A stretch of DNA of 64,000 nt from Mycolicibacterium sphagni (GTDB lineage: Bacteria > Actinomycetota > Actinomycetes > Mycobacteriales > Mycobacteriaceae): contig NZ_NOZR01000033.1 in NCBI RefSeq assembly GCF_002250655.1, forward strand, positions 1 to 64,000. Reading direction: 5' to 3'. The position numbers were made by a program, and so were the translations under genes. Positions 34,816 to 43,461 of this stretch are shown piece after piece (position 1 is the first letter of the stretch; every line of letters begins with the position of its first letter). The notes beneath the pieces were generated by a model. The model was not told the DNA's origin. It made no database searches and saw only the letters and a program-made list of their open reading frames with translations.

Positions 34816-35811
34816 TCAGCTCGGCTCACGGATCGGAAGTCCTGCGGCGCGATAGACCGCGTCGATCACACTCATGTTTTCGACCGCGTCCTGGGGCGAT
34901 GTCCGTACCGGCTCGCCGCGCAGCACCGAGTCCGCGAACGCCTCCAGCTGGAAGGAGTAGGTGGGACGGCGCGAGAAGCGCTCGGTCCTCTTTCCATTGG
35001 CCGACCGGATCGAAAGCCTCGGGAACAGGTTGGGTGCCGCAGGACTGAGCCAGCGCAGTTCGCCGTCATCCCCCACGACTTTGGCGTTGGCGCGAAACAG
35101 GTTCCCCGACCACAGCGCGCACTGCAGTCGGCCGGTGTGGCCGTCGGCGAACCGCAACTCGGCCTTCATCGCTCGGTCCACCTGGGGCTTCTGAAGTTTC
35201 GCCTGTGCGGAAACAACTTCCGGAGTCGAACCGCCGAAGGTGCGGGCCATATTCGTCACGTAGCTGCCGGCGTCCATCATCGCGCCGCCGGCCATGGCGT
35301 AGTTGTAGCAGTTGGCCTTGAACGTCGGCAGCATCACGCACAACGTGACATCCACCCGCTGCAGCGTGCCCAGCTCCCCCGAGGCGATGATCTGCTCAAC
35401 ACGCCGGGTCAACGGATGGTGGCGGAATTGAATCGCCTCCATCACCACGCGGTCCGATTTGGCAGCAAGATCGGCGATTTCCTGGGCTTCAGCGGCGTTC
35501 GCCGTGAACGGTTTCTCCACCAGCACGTGTTTGCCCGCGGCCAGCGCCGCCTTGGTCCACTTTCCGTGCATGCTGGTCGGCACCAACACGTAGATGGCAT
35601 CGATGTCCGGATCGGCGAGCACCGCCTCATAGCTGCCGTATGCCTTGGCGATGCCATGCTTGGCGGCGAACTCATCGGCACTGGGCTGATCGCGGGCCCC
35701 TACCGCGGCCACCACAACGTCGCGGTTGCCCTTAGCTGGGTTGATCATCGTCGTAGGCGCAAAGCTAGAAGCACCCAAGATGCCGATCCGAACCGGGCCG
35801 CTGTCTGGCAT
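34816..35811 (-). CDS. Gfo/Idh/MocA-family NAD(P)-dependent oxidoreductase (paralogue 1)
   Basis: 331 aa. Rossmann motif GILGASSFAP, family signature VEKPFTANAAEA with the catalytic Lys, and GGAMMDAGSY in the C-terminal domain. Relatives include NDP-hexose 3-ketoreductases, dihydrodiol dehydrogenases and glucose-fructose oxidoreductase. In this locus a sugar ketoreductase or dehydrogenase acting with a GMC or dehydrogenase enzyme is plausible but unproven. ATG at 35811 is preferred behind AGAGAGAGG; a start at 35832 adds seven residues. Two paralogues (35902, 41574) share the unusual C-terminus YRAAGLPxREP. Confidence 0.85.
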   Translation of the reverse strand: MPDSGPVRIGILGASSFAPTTMINPAKGNRDVVVAAVGARDQPSADEFAAKHGIAKAYGSYEAVLADPDIDAIYVLVPTSMHGKWTKAALAAGKHVLVEKPFTANAAEAQEIADLAAKSDRVVMEAIQFRHHPLTRRVEQIIASGELGTLQRVDVTLCVMLPTFKANCYNYAMAGGAMMDAGSYVTNMARTFGGSTPEVVSAQAKLQKPQVDRAMKAELRFADGHTGRLQCALWSGNLFRANAKVVGDDGELRWLSPAAPNLFPRLSIRSANGKRTERFSRRPTYSFQLEAFADSVLRGEPVRTSPQDAVENMSVIDAVYRAAGLPIREPS

Positions 35812-35901
35812 GGGCCTCTCTCTCTGTGTCAAGCCACCGCGGCGATACTAGAAGACGCTCTAACTAGCGTGGCTGGAATTGACATTCCCGTCAGCAACAG
35901 C

Positions 35902-36891
35902 TCAACTCGGCTCGCGCACGGGTAGGCCCGCGGCGCGGTAGATCGAATCGATGACGGTCATGTTCTCGATCGCGTCCTCGGGCGTCGTCCGCACCGGCTC
36001 GCCCCGCAGCACAGCAGCGGCGAACGCATCCAGCTGATACGCGTAGGTGGAACGGCGTGGGAAACGCTCCACCCGTTTGTCGCCACCAGTCCGTACGGAG
36101 AACCGGTTGAAGAGATGCGGCAGCAATGGGTTGAGCACATACAACTCGCCGCGGTCACCAGTCACCCGCAGGCTTATTCTCAGCAGATCGGCCGACCACA
36201 TCGAGCAGCGGAGCCGCCCGGTGTGCCCGCCGGGGAACCGCAACTGCGCCGTCATCGCCCGGTCCACGTTGCTGTCACGCAACTTCGCTTGTGCGGAAAC
36301 AACTTCCGGAGTCTCACCGCCGAACGTTCGCAGCATGTGCACCGCGTAGCACCCGGCATCCATGGTGGCCCCACCGGCAAGGCCATAGTTGTAACGGATG
36401 TCGGAGAACTTGGGCAGCGGAAAGCAGAACGCGGCATCCACCCGCTGCAGGGTGCCCAACTCCCCCGAGGCGATGATCTCCTGCGCCCGCAGGGCAAACG
36501 GGTGATAGCGGTAGTGGAACGCCTCCATCACCACGCGGTCCGACGCCGCGGCCAACTCGGCGACCTGTCGGGCCTCGTCGGCATTGGCGCTAAAGGGCTT
36601 CTCACACAGCACATGCTTGCCGGCCTCGATCGCAGCGCGGGTCCACCTGCCGTGCAAGCCATTTGGCAACGGGTTGTACACCGCATCCACGTCTGGATCG
36701 GCGAGCAACGCCTCGTAACTGTCATGTACCCGGCCGATGCCGTGCTTGGCCGCAAAATCCTGGGCCCGCGAAATGTCACGCGCAGCCACCGCGGACACCA
36801 CAACCTCGGCATTGTCCTTCGCCGGATCGATCAACGCTGCCGGCGTGATGTGGGCTGCCCCCAGAACGCCGATCCGCAACCGGTCCGCCAC
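35902..36891 (-). CDS. Gfo/Idh/MocA-family NAD(P)-dependent oxidoreductase (paralogue 2)
   Basis: 329 aa. GVLGAAHITPA, CEKPFSANADEA (catalytic Lys), EAFHYRYHP and DAGCY are the family motifs. GTG at 36891 shares one base with the TAG stop of the methyltransferase upstream (TAGTG), so the two are coupled. It is closer in motif detail to paralogue 3 (both have EAFHYRYHP) than to paralogue 1 (EAIQFRHHP). The substrate is unknown; NDP-sugar ketoreduction is the leading guess. Confidence 0.85.
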   Translation of the reverse strand: MADRLRIGVLGAAHITPAALIDPAKDNAEVVVSAVAARDISRAQDFAAKHGIGRVHDSYEALLADPDVDAVYNPLPNGLHGRWTRAAIEAGKHVLCEKPFSANADEARQVAELAAASDRVVMEAFHYRYHPFALRAQEIIASGELGTLQRVDAAFCFPLPKFSDIRYNYGLAGGATMDAGCYAVHMLRTFGGETPEVVSAQAKLRDSNVDRAMTAQLRFPGGHTGRLRCSMWSADLLRISLRVTGDRGELYVLNPLLPHLFNRFSVRTGGDKRVERFPRRSTYAYQLDAFAAAVLRGEPVRTTPEDAIENMTVIDSIYRAAGLPVREPS

Positions 36892-37739
36892 TAGCTGTCG
36901 AACTCGAGAAGGGTCAACGTCGCGATGGTCGGCCAGTTCATGCCAACCCAGCGCCGCAGCGGCCGGTGTATTGGCAGCCCCTGCGTCTTCGACAACAACG
37001 TGTCGAACACCGGGCCACGACCCCGGGGCAATTGCAGGTCATGCACTGCCCGCACGCCCGGCACGGTGCCGGCCAGCTTGCCGAGTTCACGCACGGTGAG
37101 ACTGAACGGCGTCCTCGGCCAGTCGCCGCGCATCAACTTCCATAACCGTGGTCGTGCAGCCAGCAGCGCCTGCGACTTGGGCGGCAGGTCGAACATCATC
37201 TGGCCACCCCGGAACCGGCGCGCGCACTCCGCGATCAGGCTGAGCGCCTCGCTGGGCTCCAGATAGGGCAGCAGACCCTCCGCAGTGACGAACACACCGT
37301 GATCCGGTCCCACCTGATCCATCCAGCTGAAATCCAGAACCGACTGAGCACATGCCGACATCCGGGGCGAGTGCGGAAGCAGCTGCTCGCGCAGCGCGAT
37401 ATTCGGCGGCAGATCCACTGTCAGCCAACGAAATTCATTGCCGAGACCGGCAGCATCGAGGCGCCAGAAGCTGGTCTGCAGCCCTTCACCGAGGGCGACC
37501 ACTGTGGCTTGCGGGTGTGCCGCGAGATAGTTGCGTGCGCCGTGGTCGAAAGCAAGTGCGCGCAGCGCGAGATCTTGCCGGTCGGCAGAAAGCTTGAACC
37601 TGCTGAAGTCGTAGTCCAGCGAATCGACCAGACGAATCGCCATCGGATCGTCGACGATCGCGTCGGCACGCCGGGCTTCGCTTGCACGGCACCACAACGT
37701 CACCAGCGCCGTATCGGTTACCGGCATGACGTCGGTCAT
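36891..37739 (-). CDS. LCMT/TcmP-family O-methyltransferase
   Basis: 282 aa. The SAM-binding region VVALGEGLQTSF and the downstream TVDLPPNIALRE and VTAEGLLPYLEP match the leucine-carboxyl-methyltransferase superfamily (PF04072 type, including TcmP). The family methylates carboxyl groups or hydroxyls of polyketides. In an NRPS locus a C-terminal carboxyl methyl ester is one possibility; sugar O-methylation is another. ATG at 37739 behind AGGAG gives a normal N-terminus (TDTALVTLWCRA); a longer frame from 37844 reads into the divergent promoter region. It is first in a run with two Gfo/Idh genes. Confidence 0.8.
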   Translation of the reverse strand: MTDVMPVTDTALVTLWCRASEARRADAIVDDPMAIRLVDSLDYDFSRFKLSADRQDLALRALAFDHGARNYLAAHPQATVVALGEGLQTSFWRLDAAGLGNEFRWLTVDLPPNIALREQLLPHSPRMSACAQSVLDFSWMDQVGPDHGVFVTAEGLLPYLEPSEALSLIAECARRFRGGQMMFDLPPKSQALLAARPRLWKLMRGDWPRTPFSLTVRELGKLAGTVPGVRAVHDLQLPRGRGPVFDTLLSKTQGLPIHRPLRRWVGMNWPTIATLTLLEFDS

Positions 37740-37889
37740 CGGGCAGGTGCTCCTTGCATAAACTTCTTCACCTCGCGCACAGCTAACATCAGTTCGCCAA
37801 GTTCCGGCGCGCAGGTTGCCGTGGTGAAGGGTACGCCAACCCACGATTTCGTAGCACCGATTACGGATTAAGGCCCGGGGGTTGTCGCA

Positions 37890-37895
37890 TAAACT
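37890..37895 (+). promoter_or_regulatory. Candidate -10 element for the GT4 gene (leaderless)
   Basis: TAAACT ends six bases before the GTG at 37902, and no Shine-Dalgarno sequence is visible, so the transcript probably starts at the start codon. Confidence 0.45.
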
Positions 37896-37901
37896 CTGGC
37901 C

Positions 37902-39068
37902 GTGTTTGCCGCCCGAGACAGCCCCGCGCCGCGGGTCGTGGTGGTCTCAAACGTCAGCAAGTTCGGCGGCGGCGGCGTAGTCGGATTCCGCGACATGCTG
38001 CTGGCTCTGCGGACCAAGCGGCCCGACGTGGATCTCGTCGCGGTGATCCCACAAAAGGGAGACGTCGCAGCGCGCTGTATCGACGACGGCATCCAGACAA
38101 AGATCGCCTGGACGCCGTGGTGGGGCTTTGGCAAATGGTCGCGCTCCCGAATCGACCCGCATGTGCTGATCGGCTGGCTGCCCTACACCCTGATACTCCT
38201 GCCTGGCATTGTGCAGGCATTGACGTTTTTTCGCCGGCGCCGTCCGACGTTGGTCCTCACCAACACCATGACCATTCCCTCGCACGCCATCGCCGCCAAG
38301 ATCCTCGGCATCCCGCACTACTGGATGGTCCGCGAGTTCGGCAGGGACGACCATCAGCTCTGGTTCCTGTTCGGCTACCGCAGGACGGTCCGCATGGTCG
38401 GCTGGCTGTCGGAGTCGGTGATCTGCAATTCGCACGCCGTTGAGCAAGCGATGCTCACGTTGGCCCCGACGATGAAAACGCATGTGCTGTATCCCGTCGT
38501 CGACACCGACCTGGGCACGCCACCCCAGCGTCAGCCTGGCGAGCGCATGCGCACCGTGCTTGTCGGTTATTTCTCCGACGCCAAGGGGCAGAACCTGGCC
38601 ATCGAGGCCATAGCGATTGCCCGAAAGGCCGGGGTCGATATCGAGTTGACGTTGGTGGGCACCGGGAGTCACCAGCCACTTCACAGCCTTGCCGAAAGCT
38701 TGGGCGTCGCCGATCTGCTCACCATTCACGGGCCCACGCCGGACCTGCGGCCCTACTGGGCCGCCGCCCATGTCGGTCTGATGTGCAGCCAGAGCGAGGC
38801 GTTTGGCCGCGTCACCGTCGAGGCCATGCGAGCGGGGCTGCCGGTGTGCGGAACGAACTCGGGTGGCACCCCGGAGATCATCGAACCTGCCGTCGCCGGA
38901 TTGCTCAGCCCGGCCGGAGACGCACACGCCCTCGCGGCCAACCTCATGACGCTGGAAGCAGACGAGGATCTACGCCGACGGCTCGCCCACGGCGCGTTGG
39001 AATCGTCTCAGCGCTTCCAACGAGACCGCCACGACGACGAACTCGCCACCTTTCTTGGCCTGCGTTGA
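37902..39068 (+). CDS. GT4-family glycosyltransferase
   Basis: 388 aa GT-B enzyme. Gly-rich N-terminal loop SKFGGGGVVGF, C-terminal donor-binding region SEAFGRVTVEAMRAG containing the E-x7-E motif of GT4. It is the only retaining-type GT4 among the glycosyltransferases of this window; the others are GT1. So it probably makes a linkage of different geometry. It starts with a leaderless GTG, and its last codons overlap the promoter of GMC oxidoreductase 2. Confidence 0.88.
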   Translation: MFAARDSPAPRVVVVSNVSKFGGGGVVGFRDMLLALRTKRPDVDLVAVIPQKGDVAARCIDDGIQTKIAWTPWWGFGKWSRSRIDPHVLIGWLPYTLILLPGIVQALTFFRRRRPTLVLTNTMTIPSHAIAAKILGIPHYWMVREFGRDDHQLWFLFGYRRTVRMVGWLSESVICNSHAVEQAMLTLAPTMKTHVLYPVVDTDLGTPPQRQPGERMRTVLVGYFSDAKGQNLAIEAIAIARKAGVDIELTLVGTGSHQPLHSLAESLGVADLLTIHGPTPDLRPYWAAAHVGLMCSQSEAFGRVTVEAMRAGLPVCGTNSGGTPEIIEPAVAGLLSPAGDAHALAANLMTLEADEDLRRRLAHGALESSQRFQRDRHDDELATFLGLR

Positions 39069-39128
39069 TAGCATCCCGAATCGCCCAGATCAGGCCAGTT
39101 TTGGGCCATCTCAACGAGGAGCTCGATT
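39064..39128 (+). promoter_or_regulatory. Promoter and 5' leader of GMC oxidoreductase 2 (duplicated element, copy 2)
   Basis: This matches 27236-27300 without gaps at most positions. TAGCAT (39069-39074) is the -10-like element, followed by CCCGAATCGCCCAGA, TTTTGGGCCA and the ribosome site GAGGAG. It begins in the last codons of the GT4 gene, showing that the promoter travelled with the GMC gene. Confidence 0.6.
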
Positions 39129-40778
39129 GTGCCTGACGGCGAACTGACTGGACGCGAAGCCGAACGCGTCGAGTGGGACGTCATCGTCGTCGGTGCCGGT
39201 ATGGGCGGCGGCATGCTCGGCCAGCGGCTTGCACGTGCAGGCCGCCGAGTTCTGTTCGTGGAAAAGGGACGCTCGACGCTGCCCGGGACACCGGGAACTA
39301 TTCGCTCGGCAATGCCCGAACTGGCTGAGCCGCAAGCCTCCCGGTCGAAGAAGACCTACTACGACACCCTGGCTCGTGCCGGACGCAGCAACGACGAAAT
39401 CACCGATATCAGCGGCCGGCGCCCGAGGCGATTCGTGCCCTACATCGGCGCCGGCCCCGGCGGATCATCGGCCCTCTACGGGATGGTCTGCGAACGGTTT
39501 TTCGTCGACGACTTCACTCCGCGCCAGTTCTTCACCGACCCCGGCGAATCGACTGTTCCGGAGTCCTGGCCGATCACCTACGAGCAGCTGGCGCCCTGGT
39601 ACGCGGAGGCCGAGAAGCTACTCGGGGTTCGGGGCGATGCTGACCCCTTACGGCCGGAAGCAGCCGACCTCCGGCTACCCGCGGCTCCGCCCTTTTCAGC
39701 AGACAACCAACCGCTGGTCAACTATCTGGCCGGGCGCGGGTTGCATCCCTATCACCTGCCGATGGCCTGTGACTACACCGACGATTGCGCGACCTGTCAG
39801 GCCTACCTCTGCGCGAAGGGGTGCAAGAACGACGGGGCCCGCGCCGGTGTCCTGCCCGCCGTCACCGAATACGGCGCTCAGCTGTTGGACGAATGCCGAG
39901 TCCTGCGGCTCGAGTCCGACCGCACCCGGGTACAACGGGTGATCTGTCAGCGCCGCAACGACATGCTCGCACTCAAAGCCAAGGTGGTGGTGCTGGCCGC
40001 CGGTGCGCTGGCCACCCCGGTGCTGCTGCTCAATTCCCGGTCCGGCGATTGGTCGCGTGGACTGGCCAACGGCTCAGACATGGTGGGCCGCAACCTGATG
40101 CGCCACGTGATGGACTGGATCGAGATCTGGCCGCAACGCGGCAGCAAGATCACCGCTGAAAACAAGGAAATCGGGCTCAACGACTTCTACTTCATCGACG
40201 GCCAGAAATACGGCACGGTGCAGTCGGCCAGCTCGATGGCCTCGTTGGCACCCATCGACATGATGATGAACCAGCCAGGCTGGGTATCGAAGGCGCTGCG
40301 GTGGACCAGCCCCGCAGCCCGCCCGATCTACGACCGGGTGATCAGCGGCGGACTGGTACTCGCCGCGATCATGGAAGACCTTCCCTATCGGGACAACCGC
40401 GTCCTGCCCAGCGATCGGCCCAGTACCGATGGCCGACAGCGGCTGCGACTCCAATACCGCTTGCACCCGAACGAGAAAGAACGCCGCGAGGTGTTTCTGA
40501 GCGCGCTCAAGGACGTCTTACAGCCGTTCCGAACACTTACTCTCCGCACCGGCGAAAACAACGGAACCCTGGGCCACGTGTGCGGCACCGTCCGCTTCGG
40601 TACCGATCCCGCTACCAGCGTGCTGGACCCCCAAAACCGGGCACACGACGTGGACAATCTCTATGTGGTAGACGCGTCGTTCTTCCCGTCCAGCAGCGGT
40701 ATCAACCCGAGTCTGACCGTCGCCGCCAATGCCTTGCGGGTCGCCGAGCACATCCACAGCGCGCATTTCGCCAGTTGA
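39129..40778 (+). CDS. GMC-family FAD-dependent oxidoreductase (paralogue 2)
   Basis: 549 aa. FAD motif VVGAGMGGG and FVEKG, Cys-rich segment CDYTDDCATCQ then CAKGC, and C-terminal GHVCGTVRFG, which replaces the CGTCR of paralogue 1 and so lacks one Cys, followed by GINPSLTVAANA. Large blocks are identical to paralogue 1, including the start region. GTG at 39129 is set by GAGGAG seven bases upstream. It is followed by the hydrolase gene after 28 bases. Two copies with diverged middles suggest that two different alcohols are oxidised. Confidence 0.88.
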   Translation: MPDGELTGREAERVEWDVIVVGAGMGGGMLGQRLARAGRRVLFVEKGRSTLPGTPGTIRSAMPELAEPQASRSKKTYYDTLARAGRSNDEITDISGRRPRRFVPYIGAGPGGSSALYGMVCERFFVDDFTPRQFFTDPGESTVPESWPITYEQLAPWYAEAEKLLGVRGDADPLRPEAADLRLPAAPPFSADNQPLVNYLAGRGLHPYHLPMACDYTDDCATCQAYLCAKGCKNDGARAGVLPAVTEYGAQLLDECRVLRLESDRTRVQRVICQRRNDMLALKAKVVVLAAGALATPVLLLNSRSGDWSRGLANGSDMVGRNLMRHVMDWIEIWPQRGSKITAENKEIGLNDFYFIDGQKYGTVQSASSMASLAPIDMMMNQPGWVSKALRWTSPAARPIYDRVISGGLVLAAIMEDLPYRDNRVLPSDRPSTDGRQRLRLQYRLHPNEKERREVFLSALKDVLQPFRTLTLRTGENNGTLGHVCGTVRFGTDPATSVLDPQNRAHDVDNLYVVDASFFPSSSGINPSLTVAANALRVAEHIHSAHFAS

Positions 40779-40806
40779 TCTGATCGATAGCATCACAGGA
40801 GTGGAT

Positions 40807-41577
40807 TTGTTCGTGCGCGAATCCGGCCCAGTCGATGCTCCCGCCGTCGTCTTCCTACACGGCGGGCTCATGAGTGGCTGGACCTGGCAGCCCGTGGTTG
40901 AACGGATGCAGAACTACCGCTGTCTGGTCCCAGATTTGCCCCAGTACGGCAAGAGTTTTCATCACGGCCCCTTCGAGATGACTAGAGCCGCCTCTGCGGT
41001 GGCCGAACTCATCCGTGCCAGAGTCAACACCGGCCGAGCCCACCTGGTGGGCTATTCCCTCGGAGCCCAAGTTGGCGTGCAGCTGCTTGCAACCGAGCCG
41101 CAACTCATCGACCGGGCGGTGCTCAGCAGCACGTTCGTCAACACGATGCCCGCTGTTCAACTGACGCGACGCCTGGCGGGGCTGCTCGCCCGTACCGCAT
41201 GGGCCCGATGGTTCGTGATAAACCGGCACTGGGACACCCATTACGCCGCCCAGAACGCCAACTACCGGGACGACGCACGCCTCAATGCGGGCCCGCAACT
41301 CGCCCACATCGCCGTGGCGTCTGCGGGATTCACCCTGCCAGCCGGGCTCGACAAGGCAGATTTACCAACGTTATTCGTAACCGGTGGCCAGGAACTGCGA
41401 ATCGCGCGCCGCTGGGCCGCTACGCTCGCCCATTCGATGCCCAATGGAGTAAACGGCGTAGCGACCGACATGAGACACGATTGGCCGCAGCGCGATCCCG
41501 ACCTCTTCGCCTGCACCGTCGACGCCTGGCTATCGGGGAGTCCCCTGCCGCCCGAGATCGGACTGGCGACGCGCTAG
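40807..41577 (+). CDS. Alpha/beta-hydrolase
   Basis: About 256 aa. Oxyanion region FLHGGLMSGWTW, nucleophile elbow GYSLGAQ with Ser, and a late His in MRHDWP. The acidic residue of the triad is not obvious. It may be an esterase or thioesterase; a type II thioesterase for the NRPS/PKS is conceivable but the motif spacing does not prove it. TTG at 40807 is chosen behind ACAGGAG; GTG at 40801 (too close) and GTG at 40813 are alternatives. GATAGCATC just upstream resembles the -10 regions of the GMC promoters. The stop overlaps the convergent Gfo/Idh gene by four bases. Confidence 0.78.
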   Translation: MFVRESGPVDAPAVVFLHGGLMSGWTWQPVVERMQNYRCLVPDLPQYGKSFHHGPFEMTRAASAVAELIRARVNTGRAHLVGYSLGAQVGVQLLATEPQLIDRAVLSSTFVNTMPAVQLTRRLAGLLARTAWARWFVINRHWDTHYAAQNANYRDDARLNAGPQLAHIAVASAGFTLPAGLDKADLPTLFVTGGQELRIARRWAATLAHSMPNGVNGVATDMRHDWPQRDPDLFACTVDAWLSGSPLPPEIGLATR

Positions 41578-42563
41578 GCCGGCTCGCGGACGGGAAGGCC
41601 GGCAGCACGATAGATCGCATCGATCACGGTCATGTTCTCGACCGCCTCTGCGGCAGTCGTTTTCACCGGTTCACCACGCAGCACCGCCGCGGCGAAGGCC
41701 TCCAGCTGGTAGTCGTAGGTAGTGCGCTTTCCGAAGAAGCGTTCCTTACGGTGGCCATCAGCGGATCGGACCGAGAACTGCTGGAACGGAATGACCGGAT
41801 TGAGCCGCAGTTCACCTCGATCGCCGACCACCCTTGCGGTGTAGTGCGGCGGGTCGGTCGACCAGAGCGAACACTTGAGCCGGCCGGTATGTCCACCGGC
41901 AAAACGCAACTCGGCTGTCATCGCCCGATCGATACGGGAGCCGCGTAGCTTCGCCTGTGCGGAAACGACTTCCGGGGTCGAACCGCCGAACGTGCGAAGC
42001 ATGTCGACGACATAGCTGCCGAGGTCCATGAGCGCTCCGCCGCCAAGGGAGTAGTTATAGGCGTTGGCCGAGAACTTCGTCAGCCAGAAGCAGTCGGCCG
42101 CTTCCACCCGCTGCAGGGTGCCCAGTTCGCCTGAGGCGATGATCTGCTCGACGCGCGCCGCGAACGGGTGATAGCGGTAGTGAAATGCCTCCATCACCAC
42201 CCGATCTGACCGAGAAGCCAGATCGGCAATCTCGCGCGCCTCATCGGCGTTTGCCGCAAAAGGCTTCTCGCACAGGATGTGCTTGCCTGCCTCGATTGCC
42301 CCGCGAGTCCACCTGCCATGCAACGCATTTGGCAGCGGGTTATAGATCGCATCCACGTCCGGATCGGCGATCAACGCCTCATAGCTGCCATGCACCCGGC
42401 CGATGCCGTGTTTGGCGGCGAAGGCTTCGCCACGCGACACATCACGGGCGGCCACCGCTGCCACGACAACCTCGGCATTTTTCGTCGCCGGCTTGATCAC
42501 CGCGGCAGGTGCGATGCGTGCTGCGCCCAGAATGCCGATCCGTACTGGGGCGCCGTCAGGCAT
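41574..42563 (-). CDS. Gfo/Idh/MocA-family NAD(P)-dependent oxidoreductase (paralogue 3)
   Basis: 329 aa. GILGAARIAPA, CEKPFAANADEA with catalytic Lys, EAFHYRYHP and GGALMDLGSY. It ends in the same tail (YRAAGLPVREP) as the other two copies. It lies three bases downstream of a TylF-like methyltransferase, so the pair is probably coupled; paralogue 2 is likewise coupled to a methyltransferase. This repeated pairing suggests reduction of a keto sugar linked to methylation of the same sugar, which is inference. Confidence 0.85.
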   Translation of the reverse strand: MPDGAPVRIGILGAARIAPAAVIKPATKNAEVVVAAVAARDVSRGEAFAAKHGIGRVHGSYEALIADPDVDAIYNPLPNALHGRWTRGAIEAGKHILCEKPFAANADEAREIADLASRSDRVVMEAFHYRYHPFAARVEQIIASGELGTLQRVEAADCFWLTKFSANAYNYSLGGGALMDLGSYVVDMLRTFGGSTPEVVSAQAKLRGSRIDRAMTAELRFAGGHTGRLKCSLWSTDPPHYTARVVGDRGELRLNPVIPFQQFSVRSADGHRKERFFGKRTTYDYQLEAFAAAVLRGEPVKTTAAEAVENMTVIDAIYRAAGLPVREPA

Positions 42564-42566
42564 GCG

Positions 42567-43379
42567 CTATTTGCGCCACAGCACGCCTGTGCCGTCGATA
42601 TCGACGATCTCCGCGGTAATCCCATGCTTCGTGCGGTAGTCGGTGACAGCTTGTTCGCACGCCTTCACCGCCAGGTAGTCGTCGACGATGCAGAAGCCAC
42701 CGGGCGACAGGCGCGGGTATAGCGCGTCCAGGGCCTGGATCGTGGACTCGTAGAGGTCACCGTCGAGCCTCAGCACCGAGATGCTGTCGATCGGGGCGTC
42801 CTGCAGCGTGTCCTTGAACCAGCCGGGGAGAAAACGGACCTGGTCATCCAGCAGCCCGTAGCGCTCGAAGTTCTTCTTGACGTCGGCTTCCGACACACCC
42901 AGGATGCCCGAAACTATTTCTGCGTGAATCCCTTTGTCGGCCTTGTAATTAGCGGTGTCCGAGCGCGGAACGCCCTGGAAGGAGTCGCACAGCCACACGT
43001 TGCGCGTGGTGTCACCGTAGGCGGCTAGAACAGCTCGCATCAAAATGCAGGCGCCACCCCGCCACACGCCGGTTTCGACGAGGTCACCGGGGATATCGTC
43101 GGCCAGTACGGTCTCCACGCACTCCTGCAGGCTGGTGAGCCGCTTCATCCCGATCATCGTCTCGGCTTCGGCCGGCCAATCCAGGCCGGCCTCGCGATAG
43201 TTTTGACCGCTCACGCCGCCACCGCGAAGTTTGGGGCCGAAGGTATTCGCGGCCTTGAGAAGCAGACGTCGCCGCAACGGCCAGTCCGAGGGCATCCGTT
43301 CGTGCATCCCGAACCTGGTCAAGTTGCGTCGGAGCAGATCGAGGTACAGCGATCGCACGTCGTAGTCGGTGATGGTCAA
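42567..43379 (-). CDS. TylF/macrocin-type O-methyltransferase
   Basis: About 270 aa. SYLDLL-like N-terminal segment (RSLYLDLLRRNLTR), SAM-binding VETGVWRGGACI, LCDSFQGVP, and metal-binding LDGDLYEST. These Mg-dependent enzymes methylate sugar hydroxyls; the rhamnosyl methyltransferases of GPL loci belong to this group. TTG at 43379 is preferred because AGATAGGG precedes it; ATG at 43397 is possible but lacks a ribosome site. A -10-like TAGACT lies at 43416-43421 (minus strand). It is coupled to the third Gfo/Idh gene. Confidence 0.85.
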   Translation of the reverse strand: MTITDYDVRSLYLDLLRRNLTRFGMHERMPSDWPLRRRLLLKAANTFGPKLRGGGVSGQNYREAGLDWPAEAETMIGMKRLTSLQECVETVLADDIPGDLVETGVWRGGACILMRAVLAAYGDTTRNVWLCDSFQGVPRSDTANYKADKGIHAEIVSGILGVSEADVKKNFERYGLLDDQVRFLPGWFKDTLQDAPIDSISVLRLDGDLYESTIQALDALYPRLSPGGFCIVDDYLAVKACEQAVTDYRTKHGITAEIVDIDGTGVLWRK

Positions 43380-43415
43380 AACGGCCCTATCTCGCATGCC
43401 AGTATTTCGGCGCTG

Positions 43416-43421
43416 AGTCTA
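43416..43421 (-). promoter_or_regulatory. Candidate -10 element for the TylF-like methyltransferase
   Basis: TAGACT on the minus strand would place the transcript start about eight bases downstream, giving an ~30-base leader that contains the AGATAGGG ribosome site before the TTG at 43379. Confidence 0.35.
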
Positions 43422-43461
43422 AACTTGCGAGGTCGTTAGTTTGCGGCGTTTTGGCGGATCC

